DNA from: Aphanothece hegewaldii CCALA 016
GTDB lineage: Bacteria; Cyanobacteriota; Cyanobacteriia; Cyanobacteriales; Microcystaceae
Length of the DNA: 64,000 bases
Reading direction: 5' to 3'
Assembly: GCF_003007785.1 (NCBI RefSeq)
Contig: NZ_PXOH01000006.1
Location: 186,001 to 250,000 of the forward strand
Position 1 is the stretch's first letter, and each line of letters begins with the position of its first letter. The notes below the pieces were generated by a model that saw only the letters and a list, made by a program, of their open reading frames with translations, had not been told where the DNA came from and ran no database searches. The translations under genes were made by a program, and so were the position numbers. Below, in pieces: positions 1 to 6,839 of this stretch.

Positions 1-392
1 CTGACTTGTACCCCGCTACGCTGTACAGTATCAGGTAATTGAGGTTCAACGATCGCTACTTGATTTTGAACATCAACTGCGGCTAAATCCTTGTTACGGG
101 TGGAATCAAAGGTAACGGTGATACTACTGGTACCACTATTACTACTACTAGAACTAATATACTTAAGACCCTCTACGCCGTTGATTTGTCGTTCGACGAT
201 ACTGGTAACAGCATTTTCTACAACTTCGGCACTCGCACCATCATAATTTGCTGTGACCTGAATTTGAGTAGGACTAATATCGGGAAATCGTTCAATGGGG
301 AGCAAGAAAATACTAATTGACCCCACCAGTAAAATAATGATGGCGCAGACTGAGGAAAAAACGGGGCGTTTAATAAAAAAATCAACAAACAT
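1..392 (-). CDS. RND efflux transporter, N-terminal part (cut by window edge)
   Basis: Reading the minus strand from the ATG at 392 gives about 130 residues beginning MFVDFFIKRPVFSS, then a hydrophobic first membrane helix, then a FPDISPTQIQV... segment and a GASAEVVENAVTS motif. This is the classic start of AcrB/MexB-type resistance-nodulation-division pumps: inner-membrane helix TM1 followed by the first pore subdomain. The rest of the roughly 1000-residue protein lies outside the window. It sits 10 bp downstream of the periplasmic adaptor gene on the same strand, so the two form an operon and should work together as a proton-driven tripartite exporter. The substrate cannot be told. Confidence 0.93.
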   Translation of the reverse strand, partial: MFVDFFIKRPVFSSVCAIIILLVGSISIFLLPIERFPDISPTQIQVTANYDGASAEVVENAVTSIVERQINGVEGLKYISSSSSNSGTSSITVTFDSTRNKDLAAVDVQNQVAIVEPQLPDTVQRSGVQV

Positions 393-402
393 AATTTAGA
401 CT

Positions 403-1920
403 CTATTGCGGCATGGGTTGAATGGGTACGCCATCAGCGACATTAAGTAAACCTGCTGTGATGATTGTTTCTCCAGCTTTTAAGCCTTCTAAAACTTGAT
501 AATTATTCCCTTGTAAACTGCCAAGCTTGACAGAACGTTGTTTTGCGATCGTTTGTTCGGGTTTTCCTTCGGTTGCGGGTACTTTTTGAGCCACATAAAC
601 AAAGGTTTGTCCCCCTAAACGTGATATTGCTGCCGTTGGAACTAAAATTCCTGTTTTGCGATCCCAAATCACATTCGCTTCAATAAACTGACGGTTCAAT
701 AATGAGCCATTAAGATTCGAGATATCGGCTTTGGCTAAAATTAATTGTGAACTGGAATTAACATCGGGTGAGATAAAATTAATCTTCCCTGTAGCTGCAA
801 CTTTACCTTGAGGGTCTAGAATTTCTACAGGTAAACCAAGTCGCAGTCTAGGTGCTTGTTCTAAAGGAATTGAAAGATTGATCTCTAAATCATCATTAGT
901 GGTTACCGTAGTTAGTTCATTAGTATCATCTACATAATCGCCGATTTTGGTGGGAATATCGCCGACTGTTCCTGAAATTGGAGCAACAACCCGTGTTTTA
1001 TTCACATTAACTTGTGATAGTCGAACTTGTGCGGTGGCTTCTGCTACATCGGCTCGTCCTTGGGCTATTTCTTCAACACGAGAACCACTTTCAATTCGTC
1101 TCAGGTTTTGGGCTTCTCGTTCCACACCAGCAGCTAATTCATTAATATCCGACTGTCTTCCTTTAGATAGTTCACTAATTCGGCGTTTTGCTTGGTTCAC
1201 GGCGGCGTTAGCATTACGCTGTATGGTGAGGTATTCTTGATACTGATCCTCGGAGATTGCGCCTTCTTGGCTTAATGTACTGTAACGCTTGACTCTTTGG
1301 TTGGCTAAATCTGCACTCGCTTGGGCGGAGGCGAGTTGAGCTTGAGCTTGAGCAATTTCTTCAGAAGGTGCGCCCGACTTGGCATTAATTAAACGCGCTT
1401 GGGCTTCTCTAACTCTAGCTTGTGCTTCTGCGATATCTTCTACTCGGTTCCCTTTTTCGAGTTGTGCGAGTCTGGCTTTAGCATTTTCGAGTTTGGCTTT
1501 GTCTGATAAAAGTTGCGCTTCTAAATCTTCGCTATCGAGTCGATAAAGAACTTGTCCCGCTTGTACGCGATCGCCTTCTTTGACTAAAATATTACTAATG
1601 CGTCCTGCTACTTCCGATTTAATGGTTACAGCACGATTAGCCTCTAAGGTTCCCAGAACTTCGGATTTGTCTTCTACTGTTCCTGTTTGAACGGTCATCA
1701 ATTTAACGGGCATAGCTGGCGGTTGACCTGCTAAAGTTTGATCATTACCCGCATTTTGACTCGTTTTCCAGCTATTCCATCCCCAAACACCGCCGATCGC
1801 TAATAAGATAATCCCTGCAATCGGTAGCCATTTCTGACTTTTATTAGCTGCTGGGTTTGAGGGTTCTGTCTTAGATGACTCCCACGACTGAGATTGATTT
1901 AATGGCTTGGGATCTTGCAT
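403..1920 (-). CDS. RND efflux periplasmic adaptor (HlyD/AcrA family membrane fusion protein)
   Basis: 505 residues. A Pro/Ser-rich cytoplasmic start is followed by one membrane helix near residues 31-48. Then come a barrel-sandwich (lipoyl) half motif ending VKEGDRVQAGQVLYRLDSE, a long Ala/Gln/Glu-rich helical hairpin (about 135-305) with repeated AEAQAR-type units, the returning half motif VVAPISGTVGDIPTKIGDYV, and a beta-barrel C terminus. This is the order of AcrA/MexA adaptors. The protein should link the inner-membrane RND pump to an outer-membrane channel. The pump gene starts 10 bp downstream. The hairpin is longer than in AcrA; anchoring is by a helix rather than an obvious lipobox. 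The stop codon is TAG. Confidence 0.93.
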   Translation of the reverse strand: MQDPKPLNQSQSWESSKTEPSNPAANKSQKWLPIAGIILLAIGGVWGWNSWKTSQNAGNDQTLAGQPPAMPVKLMTVQTGTVEDKSEVLGTLEANRAVTIKSEVAGRISNILVKEGDRVQAGQVLYRLDSEDLEAQLLSDKAKLENAKARLAQLEKGNRVEDIAEAQARVREAQARLINAKSGAPSEEIAQAQAQLASAQASADLANQRVKRYSTLSQEGAISEDQYQEYLTIQRNANAAVNQAKRRISELSKGRQSDINELAAGVEREAQNLRRIESGSRVEEIAQGRADVAEATAQVRLSQVNVNKTRVVAPISGTVGDIPTKIGDYVDDTNELTTVTTNDDLEINLSIPLEQAPRLRLGLPVEILDPQGKVAATGKINFISPDVNSSSQLILAKADISNLNGSLLNRQFIEANVIWDRKTGILVPTAAISRLGGQTFVYVAQKVPATEGKPEQTIAKQRSVKLGSLQGNNYQVLEGLKAGETIITAGLLNVADGVPIQPMPQ

Positions 1921-2448
1921 ATTCCCTCAGTTGACAACGCAGAGTTAGGAATTGTTTTACATTCTAATACATTTAGCAATATAAGTTTTGTAAAAAATTT
2001 TGTAATATATTGTCAAATCAATGTTTTTTGTGCTAGGCAATCAAAAACGGTGGAACCTGCCGAAAATTCCTACAACCATCTACCGCTTAATTTGAAATAA
2101 ATTTAGCATCCCACACTTGATTATTTTTTTTCTTAATTAAGACAATTCTCAATAATGAGATGAAGTTAGTCAACTCAAAATCTTGGCAAAATGTGCTTAT
2201 AAACCATCTATAGTCTATTTTTTCGGCTTTATAGCCTAATGAATGCTCTCGGTATTAATGATAATATTTATTATTAAATAGCTCGACTCCGCTATACTAT
2301 TTGATAATTCTGACATCATCGCTTAAAGGTTTAGCCCTAAGACCAGCCGATTTTTGTAGCAATTTGTAACAAAAATAAAAAGATCTATCTTTTTCATGAT
2401 GAAAATGGAAAGCTAAATATGTTAGTAACTTCTGGGGAAAAAACGTCA
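1921..2448. other. AT-rich intergenic region between divergent genes
   Basis: About 500 bp separating the adaptor gene (minus) from the hydrolase gene (plus), so it must hold both promoters. I see no conserved gene in it; short open frames here have no start signal or recognisable product. A small inverted repeat, ATAGC with GCTAT eight bases later near 2278-2296, is too short to call a terminator. Confidence 0.4.
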
Positions 2449-3195
2449 ATGTCATTACCCGATGTCGTGTGGTTAAATACAAGTACGAGTTTGCAGTGCT
2501 TCGCTCAACCGTTGTTAGCTCGTCTGTCCCATCAAGTCACTCTAGCTCAATGGAACTATCAGCAAGATCCAGATAAAGGTTGTTCCTTTGATGAGGCGAT
2601 TTTTCAACTTCATCAATATATCAGTACATTAAAGCAACCCGTTCATCTAATTGGTCATAGTACCGCAGGATTATTAGGACTTTTTTACACTCGTCGCTAT
2701 CCTGATAACGTCAAATCTTTAACCTTGTTAGCAGTAGGGAATAATCCGGCTGTAGATTGGCAATCCCATTATTATGCACATCGTCCTTTGATGAACCGTC
2801 AAAAGCTCTTAAATGCGATGGTTTATAATTTGTTTGGTTATCAAGATAAACAAACTCTCCAAGATTTAATCACTATTCTAGAGCAAGATTTAGAATCTTC
2901 ACTATCACCTAACTCTCTCTTTAGACAGATGAACGTCTTACCTGGTGGTGTATCAGTCCCCTTAATGATTTATGGTGGTCAAAATGATCTTATTGTTGAA
3001 TTAGAAGCTTTACAAGGTTGGCAACCTTGGTTAAAAGCAGAAGATCGTCTATTAACCTGTTCTGAAGGACGACATTTCTTTCACTTTTTCCAAGCTTCAC
3101 AGGTGGGCGAACAAATCCTTAAATTCTGGAACAATTTTTCTCAACCTAACTTGACAAAAGATCCTAGTTTATGCAATGTTATACCAAAAATATAA
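2449..3195 (+). CDS. alpha/beta hydrolase
   Basis: An alpha/beta-hydrolase fold protein with the nucleophile elbow GHSTAG (Ser is the fifth residue of HLIGHS), a late VPLMIYGGQNDLIV strand that carries the acid, and a C-terminal GRHFFHFF segment supplying the histidine. The frame is open from an ATG at 2419, but I prefer the ATG at 2449: the product then starts MSLPDVVWLN, which matches the start MRQHPDAIWIN of the decayed paralogue at 13771-14508, and a GGGGA stretch lies just upstream. The substrate is unknown. Its stop is 8 bp from the convergent stop of trmL. Paralogy with the pseudogene is obvious along the whole length. Confidence 0.85.
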   Translation: MSLPDVVWLNTSTSLQCFAQPLLARLSHQVTLAQWNYQQDPDKGCSFDEAIFQLHQYISTLKQPVHLIGHSTAGLLGLFYTRRYPDNVKSLTLLAVGNNPAVDWQSHYYAHRPLMNRQKLLNAMVYNLFGYQDKQTLQDLITILEQDLESSLSPNSLFRQMNVLPGGVSVPLMIYGGQNDLIVELEALQGWQPWLKAEDRLLTCSEGRHFFHFFQASQVGEQILKFWNNFSQPNLTKDPSLCNVIPKI

Positions 3196-3202
3196 TATCT
3201 CA

Positions 3203-3664
3203 TCAAGATAAATAACCTAACTGACGACGAACTTCAAATAGAGCGATCGCCACACTTACTGATAGATTTAAACTACGGACATTGGGTTGAGCCATTGGGA
3301 TATAAACCAAGTTATCGCAAGCAGTAAGGATCTCTGGGGGTAAACCCTCCGTTTCACTGCCAAATAATAACCAATCATCATCTTGAAACGGATATTTGAT
3401 ATAAGATTCGGTGCCACGTACACTAAAACCGATCAAACGTCCGCTGTGTCTTTTGTGATGATTTTGGAAATCGGTGACAGTCGGATGAAAGTGTAGGTTA
3501 ACATATGGCCAATAGTCTAACCCTGCCCGTTTGAGATAGCGATCGCTGATTTCAAATCCTAGGGGGCCAACCAGATGTAATTCTGTCCCCGTAGCGGCGC
3601 AAGTTCGAGCGATATTACCCGTATTCGGTGGTATTTGAGGATGAACTAAAACAACACGAGGCAT
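3203..3664 (-). CDS. trmL: tRNA (cytidine(34)-2'-O)-methyltransferase TrmL
   Basis: 153 residues, the normal size of TrmL/YibK. It shows the SPOUT-family hallmarks in order: an N-terminal VLVHPQIPPNTGNIARTCAA motif, the LLFGSETEGLP motif, and a C-terminal IPM.....SLNLSVSVAIALFE knot segment that binds S-adenosylmethionine. TrmL methylates the wobble ribose of tRNA-Leu isoacceptors. It stands alone between the convergent hydrolase and the heptamer repeat that separates it from gshA. Confidence 0.93.
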   Translation of the reverse strand: MPRVVLVHPQIPPNTGNIARTCAATGTELHLVGPLGFEISDRYLKRAGLDYWPYVNLHFHPTVTDFQNHHKRHSGRLIGFSVRGTESYIKYPFQDDDWLLFGSETEGLPPEILTACDNLVYIPMAQPNVRSLNLSVSVAIALFEVRRQLGYLS

Positions 3665-3667
3665 TGA

Positions 3668-3702
3668 CAGTAATCAGTAATCAGTAAACAGTAATCAATC
3701 AA
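3668..3702. repeat. short tandem heptamer repeat (CAGTAAT units)
   Basis: Four 7-bp units in a row: CAGTAAT, CAGTAAT, CAGTAAA, CAGTAAT, then a weaker CAATCAA. They lie between gshA and trmL. Such 7-bp short tandemly repeated sequences are common between genes in cyanobacteria and vary in copy number between strains. Confidence 0.7.
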
Positions 3703-3714
3703 AGCTGATCAAAG

Positions 3715-4857
3715 TTAAGCGACTAATAAAGGTTCACACAATTTATGTTCTAGCTCTAATTCTTCATGATCAAGGGTTTGAATCGCTTGTATCATAATTG
3801 AACGAACATCTAAACCTTTTTCGTAGTCTTTTAACCATTGTTGTGCCGAATTTCCCTCTCTAAGAATCTTTTTCACTGGAGAGAGAAAACAGCTAAAACC
3901 TTTCTCTTTAGCAATGGGTAGCACTTCCTCATAAAGTTCTGTAATCCAATCTTTAGCTAAAATTGGTCTACCATCTTTCCAATGTTTTAACTCAGCATCC
4001 AAACTATTTTTAGCCGCAGAACGCTCATTATCCCGTGTTAGAGTGATTAAATCTTCGCTTCTTTTCTCGCTTAAAATTAGTGGATCTAGCTTAGGATCGG
4101 CTAAAAGTTGGGTTAGACGGGCTTCTAGAAGGGCTGATATTGCTAAAAGAGTAATTGGATTAGTCACTAAATCACAGATTCGTAATTCCAGACGATTTAG
4201 ATTATAAGGGCGATTGTTGCCATTTGGTCTAACCGATGACCACAAATGCCGAACATTTTGCATCGTTCCTAGTGTAATTTGTTGTTCTGTCCATCGAATA
4301 AAATGGGCATGACTTTCAAATAATGGAACATAGCTAGGGGTTTGGGGAAAAACCGACCAACGAGTAGAATGATAGCCTGTTGCTTGTCCATCCAAAAAGG
4401 GAGAAGATGCACTAAGGGCTAAATATAATGGTGCTTCTAGGCGAACTAGACGACAAGCTCGGATTAATTGTTCGTGATCACTAATACCGACATTAATATG
4501 AATGCTTGCGGTAACGACTTTTGTGCCGTAAGTTTGCTCAATATAGGTATGATAGGGATTACCAGGATCGGAGCGTTCAAAATGGTCACTACCTCCAGTG
4601 GATAGAGTACTACCAGGGATGAGGGTATAGTTTCCTAACTGTTTGAGATATTGTCTGAGTTGTCGTCGGGGTTTGAGAAGCGCACATAAAAGACGATCGT
4701 AGTTACAGAATGGGGCGGTAGTGTATTCTACATTACGGCTGTCGGGTTCTCTAACAAAGCCATCTAGATCTTTAACAATGCGATCGGATAAACCAATAAT
4801 TTGACCTTCGGGTGTACTTGTATAGATTTCGACCTCAAAGCCTTTAGATAGAAGCAC
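3715..4857 (-). CDS. gshA: glutamate--cysteine ligase, cyanobacterial type
   Basis: 380 residues, the usual length of the cyanobacterial GshA family, which differs from the E. coli enzyme. The start MLLSKGFEVEIYTSTPEGQ, the central ASIHINVGI and the TEQQITLGTMQNVRHLWSSVRPNG stretch are family hallmarks. The enzyme joins glutamate and cysteine to make gamma-glutamylcysteine, the first step of glutathione synthesis, in the cytoplasm. The glutathione synthetase gene is not in this window. It is divergent from the response regulator at 4945, with only about 90 bp for both promoters. Confidence 0.93.
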   Translation of the reverse strand: MLLSKGFEVEIYTSTPEGQIIGLSDRIVKDLDGFVREPDSRNVEYTTAPFCNYDRLLCALLKPRRQLRQYLKQLGNYTLIPGSTLSTGGSDHFERSDPGNPYHTYIEQTYGTKVVTASIHINVGISDHEQLIRACRLVRLEAPLYLALSASSPFLDGQATGYHSTRWSVFPQTPSYVPLFESHAHFIRWTEQQITLGTMQNVRHLWSSVRPNGNNRPYNLNRLELRICDLVTNPITLLAISALLEARLTQLLADPKLDPLILSEKRSEDLITLTRDNERSAAKNSLDAELKHWKDGRPILAKDWITELYEEVLPIAKEKGFSCFLSPVKKILREGNSAQQWLKDYEKGLDVRSIMIQAIQTLDHEELELEHKLCEPLLVA

Positions 4858-4944
4858 GATGATAATTCCTCGCTTGCGAGTAAGAAAGCCTAAAAGTTTA
4901 CAAAGGATGGCAACTAGACTAGCTCTATCTTAAAATAGTTTGTC

Positions 4945-5337
4945 ATGAAAAAGTACGGGGGCAATTTGAATAACAAAACAATCTTAATCGTAGACGATGA
5001 AGAAGATGTACGGGCGATTACAGTGATGGGTTTAGAAATGAGTGTCAATTGGAGGATTTTAAGTGCTAGTTCAGGAAAAGACGCTTTAAAAATGGCCAAA
5101 GAACATCAACCCGATGTTATTTTACTCGATTGGATGATGCCCGATATGGATGGTCGTACAACCTTACAACATCTAAAAAAAAATCCTCTGACTCAAACAA
5201 TACCAGTCATTTTAGTGACAGCAAAAGAACAAGACTCTGTTTTTAACTCAGAAAATTTAGAAATAGCTGCGATGATTTCTAAACCATTTCGCCCCCTAAA
5301 ACTTGCAGAACAAATTAAAGAGGCTTTACAATGGTAA
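4945..5337 (+). CDS. single-domain response regulator (CheY-like)
   Basis: 130 residues made of one receiver domain and no output domain. All key positions are present: the acidic pair in IVDDEED, phospho-acceptor Asp62 in VILLDWMMPDMDG, Thr in VILVTAKE and the switch Lys in MISKPFRP. It should therefore be phosphorylated by a histidine kinase and act by protein contact. No kinase gene is adjacent. The ATG at 4945 is used; an in-frame TTG at 4966 is possible. Confidence 0.9.
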   Translation: MKKYGGNLNNKTILIVDDEEDVRAITVMGLEMSVNWRILSASSGKDALKMAKEHQPDVILLDWMMPDMDGRTTLQHLKKNPLTQTIPVILVTAKEQDSVFNSENLEIAAMISKPFRPLKLAEQIKEALQW

Positions 5338-5500
5338 GACTTAATCCAAAATCAATCACCTAAAAGTGTTATCATAACGTCAGAGAATATAGATCGGTAG
5401 AATCGTTTGTTTTCGGTATCAGCAGAAATCCTATGTCGATTATTGAAAGGCCGCTCTCCGAATGTTAGTTCTCCATTCGTTATGATTCAGGAGAAAAAAA
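5338..5500 (+). promoter_or_regulatory. leader region of the RRM gene remnant
   Basis: About 160 bp upstream of the truncated RRM frame. The last part, with CTCCGAATG...CATTCG and a good AGGAG ribosome binding site ten bases before the ATG at 5501, looks like the long leader typical of cyanobacterial RNA-binding-protein genes. Those genes are often cold-induced, but I see no direct proof of that here. The partly paired segments GAATG and CATTCG may form a small hairpin. Confidence 0.35.
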
Positions 5501-5647
5501 ATGTCAATATACATCGGCAATTCAATTGAGATTAACGAAAAAGAGATTAACCAAAAAGAGATTACAGATGTTTTTGCAGAGCATGGAAGTGTCAAGCGAG
5601 TACTTAACACCTCCATACATTTACCATTCGCTCAAAAAGTTAACTAA
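5501..5647 (+). pseudogene. truncated RRM-type RNA-binding protein (Rbp-like)
   Basis: A 48-codon frame with a strong ribosome binding site (CAGGAG) begins MSIYIGNSIEI and continues to a TDVFAEHGSVKRV motif. These are the RNP2 strand (IYIGN) and the helix-strand typical of cyanobacterial Rbp proteins. It then runs off into unrelated sequence and stops. The RNP1 motif (normally RGFGFVEM) and the second half of the fold are absent, so it cannot fold as a standard RRM. An insertion of EINEKEINQKE-like repeats is also unusual. I read it as a remnant of an rbp gene; a small functional peptide is possible but unsupported. Confidence 0.7.
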
Positions 5648-5857
5648 GCAAGAAAACGTGAAAATAGCGGTCAAGTGAATAGTTTTCTGCTTGAATTATC
5701 GTTATTAAACAAAATTATCTGATACACTGCCGATTATCGCTCTTTATTGCGGATCACCCGAATTCTATAGGTCAATTCAATTAATTTTGTGAAAGACTTA
5801 GAAAAAGCGATCGCAAATTCTCCAGAACTTTTTAATTGCTGTTATGAGGAAATAATT

Positions 5858-5986
5858 GTGGCAAAACGTAGAAACCCCAAAAAAGAAAAAGCGCAACGTA
5901 ACTTAATGTATGCTCGTCAGTTTCGTCAGAATTCCACTAGGACTACTGGCAGAAATTCTTCACGTCAAAAGCGTAGGGAATCCTAA
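5858..5986 (+). CDS. small very basic protein, unknown function
   Basis: 42 residues beginning (V)AKRRNPKKEKAQRN and rich in Arg, Lys and Asn. The frame is open from a GTG at 5789, but the GTG at 5858 is the better start because GAGGA lies seven to eight bases before it and the basic segment begins there. Basic peptides of this kind occur in cyanobacteria; I do not know a function. Nucleic-acid or ribosome binding is only a guess from charge. It is followed closely by a terminator-like hairpin. Confidence 0.55.
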   Translation: MAKRRNPKKEKAQRNLMYARQFRQNSTRTTGRNSSRQKRRES

Positions 5987-6007
5987 AAACGTGAATTATT
6001 AACAAGT

Positions 6008-6034
6008 AGGGTGGGCAATGCTCACCTTATTTTA
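6008..6034 (+). terminator. hairpin with U-rich tail after the basic-protein gene
   Basis: AGGGTGGGC, loop AAT, GCTCACCTT (with G-T wobbles), followed by ATTTTATT. The stem is about nine pairs and sits 22 bp after the stop codon at 5986, as expected for a factor-independent terminator. The GTAGGGTGGGC core is also seen as a dispersed repeat in many cyanobacteria. Confidence 0.55.
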
Positions 6035-6114
6035 TTCTAATCGTTTTTTCATCTTCTCCGGATCTTCCCGATTCTTTTCTAAGCTTTGTTTAGAAAGGAT
6101 GGAGGGAAGTCTTT

Positions 6115-6513
6115 ATGTTAGATGCTACCCTAAATATAACCCAAGAAAATACTCTGCTTTCGGCGATATTTCCCGTAAACATTGAAAATAATATTGAGCA
6201 ATTCCATTCATCTTTATTAGCTGATTCGGTTTCTCTACATCTCCAACCTATTCAAGCAAAACCTTTAACATTAGATACACCTATTGTATTAACAATATTT
6301 GCTGATTGGCTTGCCCATTTACGAACTAATCAAGCATTAACCGATGATTTTGATCAAAGAGATCAGCATGATTCTTTATTAAACAAAAAGTTTTTTCAAA
6401 ATCGATACAGCAAAAATACAGAAGACTCATTATTATCCGAGTACATCGATTATGAGTACACAAGTTTTTCTATTGATGATAATCTATTGTGTTATTCAGA
6501 TTCTTTGAATTGA
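6115..6513 (+). CDS. hypothetical acidic protein, 132 aa
   Basis: I do not recognise this gene. It has a strong ribosome binding site (GGATGGAGGGAAG) before the ATG and a good terminator 37 bp after its stop, so it is very likely expressed on its own. The product is acidic, with no signal peptide or membrane helix, and ends in an Asp/Ser/Tyr-rich tail. Its leader (6040-6114) and its terminator stem both recur in degraded form downstream (6600-6820), which suggests a local duplication. Confidence 0.6.
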   Translation: MLDATLNITQENTLLSAIFPVNIENNIEQFHSSLLADSVSLHLQPIQAKPLTLDTPIVLTIFADWLAHLRTNQALTDDFDQRDQHDSLLNKKFFQNRYSKNTEDSLLSEYIDYEYTSFSIDDNLLCYSDSLN

Positions 6514-6549
6514 CCATAGCTAAAGTTTTTGACGTTTGATTCGGTGATT

Positions 6550-6586
6550 ATAGAGATGTTCAAAAGCAGCATCTCTATTTTTTTTT
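6550..6586 (+). terminator. factor-independent terminator of the 132-aa gene
   Basis: A perfect 9-bp stem, ATAGAGATG at 6550-6558 and CATCTCTAT at 6570-6578, with an 11-base loop, followed directly by eight T residues. Confidence 0.9.
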
Positions 6587-6599
6587 GAGTTTATTTTTT

Positions 6600-6820
6600 A
6601 TCTTCCCTAGTTCTTCTCGATTGATTTGTAAATTAATACTAGAAACGATTTAGAGATAAGATGATGTTTGACGGTGCCGAAGAAATATTCCGATGATTTA
6701 CAGTATTTACTCCCTGAAATTAGCCATAATTGCTAAAGATTGAGCTAGGGATTTCGTTTTCAAATTTTGCCAATCGTTACCATTATAACATAGAGGTGTA
6801 ATCAAATACATCTCTATTTT
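6600..6820 (+). pseudogene. degraded second copy of the 132-aa gene (leader and terminator kept)
   Basis: The stretch before the ATG at 6664 lines up with the leader of the 132-aa gene: ATCTTC, then a TCTTC.CGATT segment, then a TAGAAA segment, then ATG. The reading frame is only ten codons (MFDGAEEIFR) before TGA at 6694-6696. After a CCATAATTGCTAAAG stretch, which resembles CCATAGCTAAAG after the first gene, comes a second copy of the terminator stem. Almost all coding sequence is therefore gone. It might now be transcribed as a short noncoding RNA, but this is inference. Confidence 0.45.
6790..6820 (+). terminator. second ATAGAG/CTCTAT terminator-like hairpin
   Basis: ATAGAGGTGTA at 6790-6800 pairs with TACATCTCTAT at 6807-6817 (11 bp with one G-T wobble), followed by TTTTC. 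The stem is nearly the same as that at 6550-6578. It may also end transcripts leaving the NACHT gene on the other strand, whose stop is 20 bp away, though no T-run is seen in that direction. Confidence 0.65.
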
Positions 6821-6839
6821 CTTATTAATTTTCGTGAAT

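Noticed and set aside
947-1240. Plus-strand open frame inside the adaptor gene
   Set aside because: It lies wholly within the strongly supported minus-strand adaptor gene and has no family resemblance. The same holds for other frames inside genes, such as 7645-7848, 22300-22539 and 28636-28896.
1915-2100. 61-codon plus-strand frame upstream of the adaptor gene
   Set aside because: No ribosome binding site and no recognisable product; it overlaps the start of the adaptor gene and looks like chance.
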